DNA from: an uncultured bacterium
GTDB lineage: Bacteria > Bacillota > Clostridia > Oscillospirales > Ruminococcaceae
Direction: 5' to 3'
NCBI GenBank assembly: GCA_905215965.1
Contig: CAJMSD010000011.1
Location: 21,720 to 85,719 of the forward strand
Length of the DNA stretch: 64,000 bases
Shown: positions 16,398-25,179 of the stretch, piece by piece
Layout of the letters: the number at the start of each line of letters is the position of its first letter
Numbering within the stretch: position 1 is the stretch's first letter
Notes under the pieces: model-generated
The model's database searches: none
Told to the model about the DNA's origin: nothing
The model's input: the letters and a program-made list of their open reading frames with translations, nothing else
Made by a program: the position numbers and the translations under genes

Positions 16398-17514
16398 TTT
16401 CTGCTCCTTTCGGTATCTGTTGAGTTATGCAATGGATATTTCCTCCGCCGACAATTATATCTCTTGCATAAACAGGGATTACTCTGCGATCCGGACAAAG
16501 TTTTTTGATTATTTCAAGAGCCTTCATATCACTGCGAGTATTCTCTCCGCCAAACTGAGGAAAAATGACCGATCTGTTTGAAAAATAAAAATTCACATAA
16601 GAAGCTGCAAGTCTTTCTCCTTCTTCACGGGCATCTTCTCCCTCTTCAAACTCATATCCCTGCAGATCATTTTTATTGACACAAACGGGAATTTCGGGAA
16701 TCGGAAGCTTATGGACCGTAAAGCTTCTGCCCTTTGCGTCTGTTTCATTTTCAAGCATATCAAGGCAGGCTTTCGACATAGGAAACTGCGGATCTTCTTC
16801 ATTGTCCGTCCATGCAAGAACGACCTCGGCAGGACGTACAAAAGCGCATACGTTATCAACGTGCTCGTTTGTTTCATCGTTGAAAATTCCCCGCGGAAGC
16901 CATATCACCTTTTCTGCGCCGAGATAACTGCAAAGAATTTTTGTTATTTCGTCCTTACTGAGATGCGGATTGCGCCCCTTGCTTAAAAGGCAGCTTTCGG
17001 TGACGAGAACAGTTCCCTCTCCGTCCGAGTGAATAGCTCCGCCCTCAAGAACAAAATCATGGGCGTCATAGCAGTCATATCCCATTTTTTCACAAAAACT
17101 CAAAGCAAGCAGATCGTCCTTTGACCAATCTTTATACAGACCATCATAATCACCGCCCCATGCGTTGAATTTCCAGTTTATCCCACGAACTTTTCCTGTA
17201 TTGTTTATCACAAATGTGGGAGCAGTATCACGTGCCCATGAATCATTCTGAGGAATAAGCAAAAGCTCGGTATTGGCGATATTCTTCAGCATTTCGGCAG
17301 CTTTGACGGCTGTATGCTCGCTGACAATAACATAAACACGTTCATCTTCGGATATGTATTTTATGATCTCGCAGAATTTTTCTGCGGCAGCTTCCGCTTT
17401 GTACGGCCATGTACCCGGACGCTCGGGGAAAATCATTATACACCCATCATGAGGCTCAAATTCCGCAGGCATACGATAACCTTCCGCTTTTGGCATAGTA
17501 TACAGTTTTTTCAT
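16390..17514 (-). CDS. aguA: Agmatine deiminase
   Basis: A 374-aa enzyme of the Porphyromonas-type peptidylarginine-deiminase fold that turns agmatine into N-carbamoylputrescine plus ammonia. Visible are PAEFEPHDGCIMIFPERPGTW at the start, NDSWARDTAP and EGGAIHSDGEGT in the core, and the catalytic Cys362 in GGGNIHCITQQ at the C-terminus. Its ATG shares one base with the nspC stop (TGATG), so translation is probably coupled. Confidence 0.95.
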   Translation of the reverse strand: MKKLYTMPKAEGYRMPAEFEPHDGCIMIFPERPGTWPYKAEAAAEKFCEIIKYISEDERVYVIVSEHTAVKAAEMLKNIANTELLLIPQNDSWARDTAPTFVINNTGKVRGINWKFNAWGGDYDGLYKDWSKDDLLALSFCEKMGYDCYDAHDFVLEGGAIHSDGEGTVLVTESCLLSKGRNPHLSKDEITKILCSYLGAEKVIWLPRGIFNDETNEHVDNVCAFVRPAEVVLAWTDNEEDPQFPMSKACLDMLENETDAKGRSFTVHKLPIPEIPVCVNKNDLQGYEFEEGEDAREEGERLAASYVNFYFSNRSVIFPQFGGENTRSDMKALEIIKKLCPDRRVIPVYARDIIVGGGNIHCITQQIPKGAENA

Positions 17515-18653
17515 CAGGACAACCGCTCCTTAAAGTCATAGTAATTAAAGCTTTTTATAACCTCATAATCGCCGTTTGCGTGTAATATGCCTATTTCAGG
17601 CAGCTGCATACCGTTAAAAGTATTATTTTTTACCATTGAGTATATTGCCATATCCTCAAAACAGAGTCTGTCTCCAATTTCAAGAGGACAGTCAAAGCTG
17701 TAATCGCCGATAATATCTCCTGCAAGACAGGTGCGTGACGCAAGACGATATGTATATTTTTTTGATTTTGGAAGATCAGCTCCGAAAAGCGGCGGACGAT
17801 AAGGCATTTCAAGAACATCGGGCATATGACACGCTGCCGAAGCGTCAAGAATGGCGATCTTCATACCGTTTTCAACTATATCCATTACCTCTGTGACAAG
17901 ATAACCTGCGTTAAGCGCCACAGCTTCTCCCGGTTCGAGATAAACCTGCACTCCGTACTTTTGCTGAATATCTACTATTAAGTTTTCCAGCTTTTCAATA
18001 TCGTAATCACTACGCGTGATATGATGTCCTCCGCCGAAATTTATCCATTTGAGGTCATACAAAAACTTACCGAACTTTTCTTCAACAGCTTTTAGAGTAA
18101 TTTCAAGCGCATCGGAATTCTGCTCGCAAAGCGTGTGAAAGTGCAGTCCGTCTACTCCTTCGAGAACAGATGCCGAAAGCTTATCGGCTGTTACTCCGAG
18201 GCGTGAAAACGGTGCGCAGGGATCATATATCTCGGCATCTTTTTGTGTGGAGCACTCGGGATTTATACGCAGTCCGATACTTTTTCCTGTACATCTGCTT
18301 TTGAATTTATTAAGCTGAGCAACAGAATTAAAAACGATATGATCTGCATAAGTGAGAATTTCTTTAAACTCGCTTTCCTTATAAGCGGGAGAAAAAATAT
18401 GGACTTCTCCTCCGAACTCCTCGCAGCCAAGTTTAGCTTCATAAATTCCGCTTGCGGCAGTACCGCTGAGAAATCCTGAAATAAGCGGATAAACAGAAAA
18501 CATAGAAAATGCCTTTTGAGCAAGAAGGATCTTACAGCCTGTGCGTTTCTGTACTCCGTTTAAAATTTCAAGATTTTTGATAAGCCTCGACTCATCAAGA
18601 ACATAGCTCGGAGTATGTATATCGGCAAATTTATCAAATATGAGCTTCTGCAT
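17514..18653 (-). CDS. nspC: Carboxynorspermidine/carboxyspermidine decarboxylase
   Basis: A 379-aa PLP enzyme of the alanine-racemase-fold decarboxylases. The Schiff-base Lys is residue 47 in LLAQKAFSMF; other signatures are FHTLCEQ, NFGGGHHI and EPGEAVA. The last, with Cys in DASAACHMPD, fits NspC rather than LysA. It decarboxylates carboxyspermidine to spermidine (or the nor form). It follows the dehydrogenase gene with a 1-base gap and overlaps aguA by one base. Substrate preference cannot be read directly; putrescine supplied by AguAB suggests carboxyspermidine. Confidence 0.92.
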   Translation of the reverse strand: MQKLIFDKFADIHTPSYVLDESRLIKNLEILNGVQKRTGCKILLAQKAFSMFSVYPLISGFLSGTAASGIYEAKLGCEEFGGEVHIFSPAYKESEFKEILTYADHIVFNSVAQLNKFKSRCTGKSIGLRINPECSTQKDAEIYDPCAPFSRLGVTADKLSASVLEGVDGLHFHTLCEQNSDALEITLKAVEEKFGKFLYDLKWINFGGGHHITRSDYDIEKLENLIVDIQQKYGVQVYLEPGEAVALNAGYLVTEVMDIVENGMKIAILDASAACHMPDVLEMPYRPPLFGADLPKSKKYTYRLASRTCLAGDIIGDYSFDCPLEIGDRLCFEDMAIYSMVKNNTFNGMQLPEIGILHANGDYEVIKSFNYYDFKERLS

Positions 18654-18654
18654 A

Positions 18655-19908
18655 TCAATCTACCAATACGGGAGCTTCATCTACATTCCACGGAAGTCCG
18701 TATTTATTAAGAGCTTCCATAAACGGATCGGGATCGAATTCTTCCACATTGAATACTCCGGGTTTATTCCAAGTTCCGCTTGCGATCATTGAAGCTCCGA
18801 TCATTGCAGGTACTCCGGTAGTATACGACACTGCCTGCGCTCCGGTTTCTTTATAGCATTCCTGATGATCGCAGACGTTGTAAATGTAAATGCTGCTCTG
18901 TTTGCCGTCCTTGATTCCCGTGAAGATACAGCCGATATTTGTTTTGCCCACCGTTCTCGGACCAAGAGAAGCAGGATCGGGAAGAAGCGCTTTAAGGAAC
19001 TTTATAGGCACGATTTTGTGTCCCTCAAATTCAATCGGATCGGTGCCGAGCATTCCTACATTTTGCAGGCAGTTCATATGAGTAAGATAACTCTGTCCAA
19101 AAGTCATAAAGAAACGTATACGCTTGACATTCGGGATATTTTTGGCAAGAGATTCGATCTCCTCATGATGCAGCAGATACATATCCTTTACGCCCACTCC
19201 CTTAAAATCATACTCGCGCTTTATTTCCATTGGAGCAGTCTCGACCCAATGACCGTTCTCCCAATAAGAACCGTTTGCCGATACCTCACGCAGATTTATT
19301 TCCGGATTAAAATTTGTTGCAAAAGGATATCCGTGATCGCCTCCGTTGCAGTCAAGAATATCAATATAATGAATTTCATCAAAATAATGCTTCTGAGCAT
19401 AAGCTGCAAAAACACTTGTAACTCCCGGATCAAACCCGCTTCCAAGAAGCGCGGTCAAGCCCGCCTTGCGAAACTTTTCCTGATACGCCCATTGCCATGA
19501 ATAATCAAAATATGCAGTAAATCCTTTTTCATTGCATCTTTTCTCATATATCGCTCTCCACTGAGGATCTCCGGTGTCTTCTGCCTCGTAATTTGCAGTA
19601 TCAACATAGTTTGCACCGCATTTAAGGCAAGCGTCCATAATAGTTAGATCCTGATACGGAAGCGCAACGTTTAGAACAGTATGCGGCTTATATATATTCA
19701 TAAGTTCTGTAAGCGATTCCAGACTGTCCGCATTAACTTGTGCAGTCGTAATTACAGCTGAAGTTGTCGGTGCAAGCTTTTCGGCAAGCGCGTCGCACTT
19801 GGATTTTGTACGGCTTGCGATACATATTTCCGTAAACACGGGATTTGCACAGCATTTGTGAATGGCAACGGAAGCGACCCCTCCGCACCCGATAACAAGT
19901 AATTTCAT
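18655..19908 (-). CDS. Carboxyspermidine (carboxynorspermidine) dehydrogenase
   Basis: A 417-aa saccharopine-dehydrogenase-family protein. The Rossmann motif is at the start (LLVIGCGGVASVAIHKC) and the family block LLGSGFDPGVTSVFAAYA is near the middle. It condenses aspartate semialdehyde with putrescine or diaminopropane and reduces the Schiff base with NADPH. The genetic link to nspC, directly downstream, supports this rather than lysine metabolism. ATG follows AGGAGA, 25 bases after speE. Confidence 0.9.
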   Translation of the reverse strand: MKLLVIGCGGVASVAIHKCCANPVFTEICIASRTKSKCDALAEKLAPTTSAVITTAQVNADSLESLTELMNIYKPHTVLNVALPYQDLTIMDACLKCGANYVDTANYEAEDTGDPQWRAIYEKRCNEKGFTAYFDYSWQWAYQEKFRKAGLTALLGSGFDPGVTSVFAAYAQKHYFDEIHYIDILDCNGGDHGYPFATNFNPEINLREVSANGSYWENGHWVETAPMEIKREYDFKGVGVKDMYLLHHEEIESLAKNIPNVKRIRFFMTFGQSYLTHMNCLQNVGMLGTDPIEFEGHKIVPIKFLKALLPDPASLGPRTVGKTNIGCIFTGIKDGKQSSIYIYNVCDHQECYKETGAQAVSYTTGVPAMIGASMIASGTWNKPGVFNVEEFDPDPFMEALNKYGLPWNVDEAPVLVD

Positions 19909-19933
19909 ATTATTATTTCTCCTTTATTATATT

Positions 19934-20788
19934 TTAACTTTCTTCTTCTTCGAGAAGATCTTCAACATACTTTGGAAGCATAAACGCTCCCATATGAAGA
20001 TTTGCGGAATAATACCATGTTCTGAGGTTGCGTTCCTTCCAGCGTTTGCCGTCAAAATCACGAAGAGGGTGATATTTTTTCGAAGCGAATCCGAAAAGCC
20101 AATATCCGGAAGGACACGTTGGAATATGTGCCTGATAAACACGACTTATCGGAAAGCTTCTGAATGCCTTTCGGTGCATTGCACGGCAGCTTTCCTCATC
20201 TTCGTCAAAAAACGGACTACCATGCTGATAAACCATTATTCCGTCGCTTTTAAGAGCTTTATAACAGCTTCCGTAAAACTCCTTTGTAAACAAACCGGCA
20301 GTATGACCGAGAGGATCGGTACTGTCATTTATTATAAGATCATATTCGTTTTGCTTTCCGCGCAGAAATCTCAAACCGTCCCTGTAGTATATTTTAACGC
20401 GGCTGTCATCAAGCCCTCTTGCGTTATCGGGAAAAAACTCCTTACAAACCTTTACAAAAAGCTCATCGGGTTCAACGACGTCTATTTCCTCGATCTCATC
20501 ATAATATGAAAGTTCACGAGCCACTCCCCCGTCTCCTCCTCCGATCACAAGAACTTTATGCACACAAGGGTGAACAGCCATAGGAACATGGACGATCATT
20601 TCGTCATAAGTGAATTCGTCCTTTTCGGAAAAGATTATACTTCCGTCCGAAGTGAGAAATCTTCCGAATTCTTCGGATTCAAACACATCGATCCGCTGAA
20701 AATCGCTTGTTCCGCTGAATAACTGCTTTTCCACGCGAACAGACATTTTTACGTTATTCGTATGCATTTCAGAAAACCAAAAATCCAT
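19934..20788 (-). CDS. speE: Spermidine synthase (polyamine aminopropyltransferase)
   Basis: A 284-aa aminopropyltransferase. It shows the DEFTYDEMIVHVP segment, the dcSAM-binding VIGGGDGGVARE and the catalytic Asp region INDSTDPLGHTAGLF. The usual Y-H/Q-E-M block reads YDEM here. SpeE transfers the aminopropyl group of decarboxylated S-adenosylmethionine to putrescine, so it needs a SpeD, which is not in this window. It sits between speA and the carboxyspermidine pair with a TAAAGGAGG ribosome binding site. Confidence 0.93.
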   Translation of the reverse strand: MDFWFSEMHTNNVKMSVRVEKQLFSGTSDFQRIDVFESEEFGRFLTSDGSIIFSEKDEFTYDEMIVHVPMAVHPCVHKVLVIGGGDGGVARELSYYDEIEEIDVVEPDELFVKVCKEFFPDNARGLDDSRVKIYYRDGLRFLRGKQNEYDLIINDSTDPLGHTAGLFTKEFYGSCYKALKSDGIMVYQHGSPFFDEDEESCRAMHRKAFRSFPISRVYQAHIPTCPSGYWLFGFASKKYHPLRDFDGKRWKERNLRTWYYSANLHMGAFMLPKYVEDLLEEEES

Positions 20789-20789
20789 T

Positions 20790-22250
20790 TTATTCCTCCT
20801 TTAACACATTAAGATAATTAAGCTCGCAATCTTCGGGACCTTGGATCGAGCAGCCCTTTGCCTTGGCATAGAGCATATAATCCACGATTTCAGACGTTAT
20901 CATTTCGCCCGGAGCGAGAATCGGTATTCCAGGCGGATAACACATTACAAATTCGCCGCATATCCTTCCCGCCGTTTCGCGGATATTAAGAGTTTCTTTT
21001 TCGGAATAAAACGCTTTCTGCGGAGTGGCAGCTACTATCGGAGCAATGTACTCCGCGTTGTGAAGCCGTGAAATATCCTTTGAATACAACCGTTTTATAT
21101 CTTCAAGCGCTCCGACAAGACGCTCTATATCCTGAATCCTGTCGCCTATGGAAATATATGCAAGAATATTTCCTATATCGCCGAATTCGATCTGAATATC
21201 ATATTCATCTCTAAGCAGATCATATATTTCAATTCCGGTAAGACCTATATCTCTCGTATAAACCGACAGCTTAGTAACGTCATAATCATATATGCTGCTT
21301 CCGTTCACAAGATCCTTTCCGTAAGCGTAATATCCTCCGATCGAATTGATCTCACCACGGGCATATTCAGCCATTGAGGAAACTCGTTCAAAGGAGTCGT
21401 GTCCTCGCAGCGCAAGATTACGCCTTGAAATATCGAGACTTGAAAGCAACAAATAAGAAGCGCTGGTTGTCTGAGTAAGATTTATTATCTGCTCGACATA
21501 ACGCTGATTAACCGTATTGTTTACAAGCAGAAGAGAGCTTTGGGTAAGGCTTCCGCCGGACTTATGCATAGAAACAGCCGCCATATCTGCTCCGGCTTCC
21601 ATAGCGGAAACAGGAAGACTTTCATGGAAATAAAGATGTGTTCCGTGTGCCTCATCTGCAAGAACCATCATGTTATGAGCATGAGCGAGCCTAACGATCG
21701 AGCTCAGATCCGAGCATATACCGTAATACGTTGGATTGTTTACAAAAACGGCTTTTGCATCAGGATTTTCAATAATTGCCTTTTCAAGCTGTTCGATCTT
21801 CATTCCAAGCGCTATTCCAATATGCGAATCAACGTCAGGATTCACGTATACAGGTTCAGCTCCGCAGAGGATAAGAGCATTTATCACGCTTTTATGTACA
21901 TTTCTCGGCAAAATGATTTTGTCCCCTGCTTTACAAGCGGTCAGTATCATGCTTTGTACCGAAGAAGTTGTCCCGCCTACCATAAAAAAGGCATGAACCG
22001 CACCGAAAGCGTCGGCTGCAAGCTGTTCAGCCTGATAGATCACCGACACGGGGTGGCAGAGATTATCAAGAGGTTTCATGGAATTAACGTCGATCCCCAC
22101 GCACTGCTCTCCAAGAAGCCTTACAAGCTCGGGATTTCCCCTGCCGCGCTTATGACCGGGAACGTCAAAGGGAACTATTCTCTGCTTACGCAGCCGTTCA
22201 AGTGCCTCGTAAACAGGAGCAGATTTCTGATTTTCAATATTCATGTACAT
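20790..22250 (-). CDS. speA: Arginine decarboxylase (Orn/Lys/Arg family, fold I)
   Basis: A 486-aa aspartate-aminotransferase-fold decarboxylase of the short biosynthetic form. The PLP Lys is residue 230 in SMHKSGGSLTQSS; VPFDVPGHKRGRGNPEL near the start and YPPGIPILAPGE near the C-terminus are typical. Lysine or ornithine could be substrates of this family, but aguA and aguB in the same operon point to arginine and agmatine. The start is uncertain: ATG 22250 or the second ATG two codons later; only a weak GGAA lies upstream. It is the first gene of the operon, behind a long structured leader. Confidence 0.9.
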   Translation of the reverse strand: MYMNIENQKSAPVYEALERLRKQRIVPFDVPGHKRGRGNPELVRLLGEQCVGIDVNSMKPLDNLCHPVSVIYQAEQLAADAFGAVHAFFMVGGTTSSVQSMILTACKAGDKIILPRNVHKSVINALILCGAEPVYVNPDVDSHIGIALGMKIEQLEKAIIENPDAKAVFVNNPTYYGICSDLSSIVRLAHAHNMMVLADEAHGTHLYFHESLPVSAMEAGADMAAVSMHKSGGSLTQSSLLLVNNTVNQRYVEQIINLTQTTSASYLLLSSLDISRRNLALRGHDSFERVSSMAEYARGEINSIGGYYAYGKDLVNGSSIYDYDVTKLSVYTRDIGLTGIEIYDLLRDEYDIQIEFGDIGNILAYISIGDRIQDIERLVGALEDIKRLYSKDISRLHNAEYIAPIVAATPQKAFYSEKETLNIRETAGRICGEFVMCYPPGIPILAPGEMITSEIVDYMLYAKAKGCSIQGPEDCELNYLNVLKEE

Positions 22251-22284
22251 CGTTCCAATCTAAGGAGCTGTTATAAGAACAAGC

Positions 22285-22326
22285 TCCAAAAATAAAAAGC
22301 AGGCAATGTTTTACACATCACCTGCC
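22285..22326 (-). terminator. Intrinsic terminator ahead of speA
   Basis: Minus strand GCAGG...CCTGC hairpin with inner ATG/CAT pairs, followed by TTTTTATTTTT, 35 bases before the speA start. It would end the leader RNA unless overridden. Confidence 0.8.
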
Positions 22327-22574
22327 GTCAAAGCAATATAACGCAAAAATAGCTCTATGCTATCAGAGCATATTTCTACGGACTGCCGCCGATAATACTT
22401 ATTGACCGTTTCACAAGTGATTTTGATTATAAAGTTATCATCTTATAAAATTTGGGCTTTTAACCCAATCAATAATGCAGCGTTTGCTGCGATCGGCATT
22501 CGACCCGCCTGTCCGTATGGGCTTTCTTTCCTGAAACAATTAAGGAAAGCGGTCTGTACTGCTTTAATACAGTA
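22290..22574 (-). ncRNA. Structured leader RNA upstream of the polyamine operon (unidentified class)
   Basis: A transcript starting near 22574 from a good promoter would fold into a multibranched RNA. The closing stem pairs 22557-22567 with 22328-22338 (11 bp, two G-U). Inside are a CUUUCC..GGAAAG hairpin, a 7-bp stem (22511-22517 with 22377-22383) enclosing a 6-bp stem (22492-22497 with 22388-22393), a GCAGC-AAAC-GCUGC hairpin (22477-22490), a UUGGG..CCCAA hairpin (22452-22468) and a GCUCU..AGAGC hairpin. A terminator follows the closing stem directly. I recognise no known riboswitch, T-box, tmRNA or SRP motif. It is either an attenuator for speA or a free-standing small RNA. Confidence 0.65.
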
Positions 22575-22579
22575 AAATT

Positions 22580-22608
22580 ATAATATCACATTTTTATTTG
22601 TTTGTCAA
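22580..22608 (-). promoter_or_regulatory. Sigma-A promoter of the leader RNA and speA operon
   Basis: Minus strand TTGACA, 17-base spacer, TATTAT. It places the transcript start just upstream of the closing stem of the leader RNA. Confidence 0.82.
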
Positions 22609-22693
22609 TACTTCTGAGCAATTTTTCCCAAAATACATTTATTCTTGAATTTTTCAAATCAATTCCGAATAATATCATAAATTTAAGAAAATA

Positions 22694-22722
22694 TTGACAC
22701 CGCCTCTGAATGTCGGTATAAT
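22694..22722 (+). promoter_or_regulatory. Consensus sigma-A promoter for hflX
   Basis: Exact TTGACA, 17-base spacer, exact TATAAT; divergent from the speA promoter. Confidence 0.88.
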
Positions 22723-22758
22723 ATATATAAAATGTAATTATAAATGAAAGGAAATCCT

Positions 22759-24006
22759 ATGTACGAAAATAAAACAGAAAATATACCGGTCAAAGCTGTC
22801 CTTGCCTGTGTTGATACGGGAGAATTCGATGCTGAAGCTTCCATTGCAGAGCTTCAAGGGCTTGCCTCAACAGCCGATGCCGAGGTCGTGGGAGTTATCA
22901 TACAGAAAAGGCCCGCCTATGATTCAGCAACCTGTATGGGTACGGGGAGACTTGAAGAGTTAAAAGAACAGCTTGATTCTCTTGAAGCCGAACTCGTTAT
23001 TTTCGATCACGAGCTTACAGGTATTCAGATACGAAATATTGAAAATATTCTTAACGTTAGAGTTATCGACCGCACAACGCTCATTCTCGATATTTTCGCT
23101 CAGCGCGCACGAACAAAAGAGGGAAAACTGCAAGTAGAGCTGGCTCAGCAAAAATATCGTCTTCCGCGTCTGACAGGTATGGGAACATCCCTTTCAAGGC
23201 TCGGAGGCGGTATCGGTACGCGAGGTCCGGGAGAAACAAAGCTTGAAACCGACAGGCGGCATATAAGAAAGAGAATTTCCGTGCTTGAAGCCGAGCTTGA
23301 AGAAATGAAGAAGCACCGTACATTCTCACGTTCGCGGCGTAAAAAAGACGGCGTTCTATGTGCTGCTATTGTCGGATACACTAATGTCGGAAAATCCACG
23401 CTTCTTAACGCTCTTACAGACGCGGGAGTTATTGCTGAAAACAAGCTTTTTGCCACTCTGGATATTACATCGCGTTCAATTGAGCTGCCTGACGGACGAA
23501 GCGTTATGCTTATAGATACTGTCGGATTGATTCAGCGGCTGCCCCATAATCTTGTTGAAGCCTTCAAGTCTACACTTGAGGAAGCCGCTTCTGCGGATAT
23601 TATCCTGAATGTTCAGGATCTGTCCTCCGCCGAAAGAGAAAAACAGGCTGCTGTAACTGCTCAGCTGCTTTCTGAGCTTGGGTGCGACGGTATACCTAAG
23701 ATAAACGTAATGAATAAAGCTGATGCTGCAATTGACTCGGAAACCGTTTTTTCAGATAATAATACTGTCATTATCAGTGCAAAGGAGCAAACCGGTTTTG
23801 ATGATCTGCTTGAATGTATTGCAGCAAATCTTCCAAAAACCGCAGAGCGCATGAAGTTACTGATTCCGTACGACAAATCTTCTTTTATCAATCGCATAAG
23901 AACTGACGGAAAAATCTTCTCAGAAGAATATACGGAATGCGGAATAAAGATCGACGCGCTTGTAGATATCAAAATCGTCAAGCAAGCTGAATTATATGCC
24001 GAATAA
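22759..24006 (+). CDS. hflX: GTPase HflX
   Basis: A 415-aa ribosome-associated GTPase that can split stalled ribosomes. The N-terminal HflX domain (about 1-185) contains GTGRLEEL and the glycine-rich linker GGIGTRGPGETKLETDRR, followed by a coiled-coil helix. The G domain shows GYTNVGKST (G1), DTVGLI (G3) and NKAD (G4). An upstream in-frame ATG at 22744 is possible, but AAAGGA lies ideally before the ATG at 22759. It is a single gene with its own promoter and terminator. Confidence 0.95.
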   Translation: MYENKTENIPVKAVLACVDTGEFDAEASIAELQGLASTADAEVVGVIIQKRPAYDSATCMGTGRLEELKEQLDSLEAELVIFDHELTGIQIRNIENILNVRVIDRTTLILDIFAQRARTKEGKLQVELAQQKYRLPRLTGMGTSLSRLGGGIGTRGPGETKLETDRRHIRKRISVLEAELEEMKKHRTFSRSRRKKDGVLCAAIVGYTNVGKSTLLNALTDAGVIAENKLFATLDITSRSIELPDGRSVMLIDTVGLIQRLPHNLVEAFKSTLEEAASADIILNVQDLSSAEREKQAAVTAQLLSELGCDGIPKINVMNKADAAIDSETVFSDNNTVIISAKEQTGFDDLLECIAANLPKTAERMKLLIPYDKSSFINRIRTDGKIFSEEYTECGIKIDALVDIKIVKQAELYAE

Positions 24007-24010
24007 AGAT

Positions 24011-24042
24011 ATTGCCTCATTAACTGAGGCAATAATTTTTTA
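24011..24042 (+). terminator. Terminator after hflX
   Basis: ATTGCCTCA/TGAGGCAAT stem followed by AATTTTTT, 5 bases after the hflX stop; it touches the end of the convergent DHHW gene. Confidence 0.82.
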
Positions 24043-25170
24043 CTCATTTATATGTTTAAAGATCTCACTTTCGCCGTAGCTGTCGATCCCAAATAAAAAC
24101 AATATCTGCTCGTAATCGTTTATATCTGCAAAATCGCTTAATCCTTTTTCAATACATTCGGGAGAAACAATATCTATAACACTGTAATGCTGAGTGAGAA
24201 ACGGAACAAAGCAATTTGCGTAATCGTCCTTAATTAAAAGCAATCTCTTTTCATTATTTACATTTGTATTGATTCTTATAAGTGGAACATCTTCGCCAAG
24301 ATACATCTTATACATATTGTTTGTGCCGATATATTCTCGGTAATACAGCTTTCTTTGCTGCTCGTTCCCATTATTATCGATTCCCGTACAGCTTATTACC
24401 TCGGTTCCGCTGCTATAATTATATATATCAATAATATCTGCTTTCAGATCTTTATACTGCGATCTGTTATAAAGATTTCCCATGAAATTCCCCGTAATAT
24501 GCTCTATTGTATATTTATCATACGCGATCGGCAAAAAGCCAAGCTTCTGTATAACCGTTCTGTAAACGCAGTAAGCTCCGTAGCTTGTCCATCTTGAATC
24601 ATTACGATAATATATATAATTATCGTTGAGCATTTTTAAAATATTATATGCGTCAATTTTTCTGATCTCACCGTTAAGACCGTTATAAAAATCGTCAATT
24701 TGCTTCTTTTCGGTATTTTCAGTAAAATACTTTGGAAGCTTATCCGTATATATTCCCGACGATGACGGAACAGCTGCCAGGTAGAGCGTTCCTGAATAAT
24801 TATCGTTAAACGAATTTATCAGTTCAATCGTTTTGTCAAAATTTCTGTCTGTATTCGATTCAAGACTGAGCTGCATGGTATCGCCTATATAAACATTGTT
24901 GACTATGCTTTCACCTATATTTAAGTCAATTTTGCTTTTGGCAGAAAGCCAGTAGCTTCTTCCGGCAAAATGATCTGTCATGTAAGCGCTTAAATTTCTT
25001 GTACAGCTTCCGTCCGACAAGCCGTTAATGCTCAATTTCGGCAATTCTGCAAGAGGACGGTTTTCCTGAAAAGAATTTTTTCCCTTTGGCCTTATTATTG
25101 TCATAGTAAGACAGCTTACAATAACTGTGATAACACAGATCGCAGTCATAATATTTTTAAACTTTTTCAT
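24040..25170 (-). CDS. DHHW-family (AlgJ/AlgX-like) protein with a degenerate DHHW motif
   Basis: A 376-aa protein with an N-terminal membrane anchor (about 7-25) and an extracytoplasmic SGNH/AlgX-like body (VYIGDTMQL, LAAVPSSSGIYTDKLP, YYRND..WTSYGAY). DHHW proteins work beside MBOAT acyltransferases, passing acetyl groups to surface polymers. Here the name-giving DHHW reads D191-S192-R193-W194, so both His are missing. It lies 9 bases after the MBOAT gene and is the last gene of the comEC-holA operon. It could be catalytically dead, or work in a changed way. Confidence 0.8.
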   Translation of the reverse strand: MKKFKNIMTAICVITVIVSCLTMTIIRPKGKNSFQENRPLAELPKLSINGLSDGSCTRNLSAYMTDHFAGRSYWLSAKSKIDLNIGESIVNNVYIGDTMQLSLESNTDRNFDKTIELINSFNDNYSGTLYLAAVPSSSGIYTDKLPKYFTENTEKKQIDDFYNGLNGEIRKIDAYNILKMLNDNYIYYRNDSRWTSYGAYCVYRTVIQKLGFLPIAYDKYTIEHITGNFMGNLYNRSQYKDLKADIIDIYNYSSGTEVISCTGIDNNGNEQQRKLYYREYIGTNNMYKMYLGEDVPLIRINTNVNNEKRLLLIKDDYANCFVPFLTQHYSVIDIVSPECIEKGLSDFADINDYEQILFLFGIDSYGESEIFKHINE

Positions 25171-25179
25171 TTCCGCCTC

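Noticed and set aside
22260..22600. A known riboswitch class (SAM, lysine, cobalamin, guanidine, ZTP, T-box) ahead of speA
   Set aside because: None of the core motifs of these classes is present, so it is reported as an unidentified structured RNA instead.
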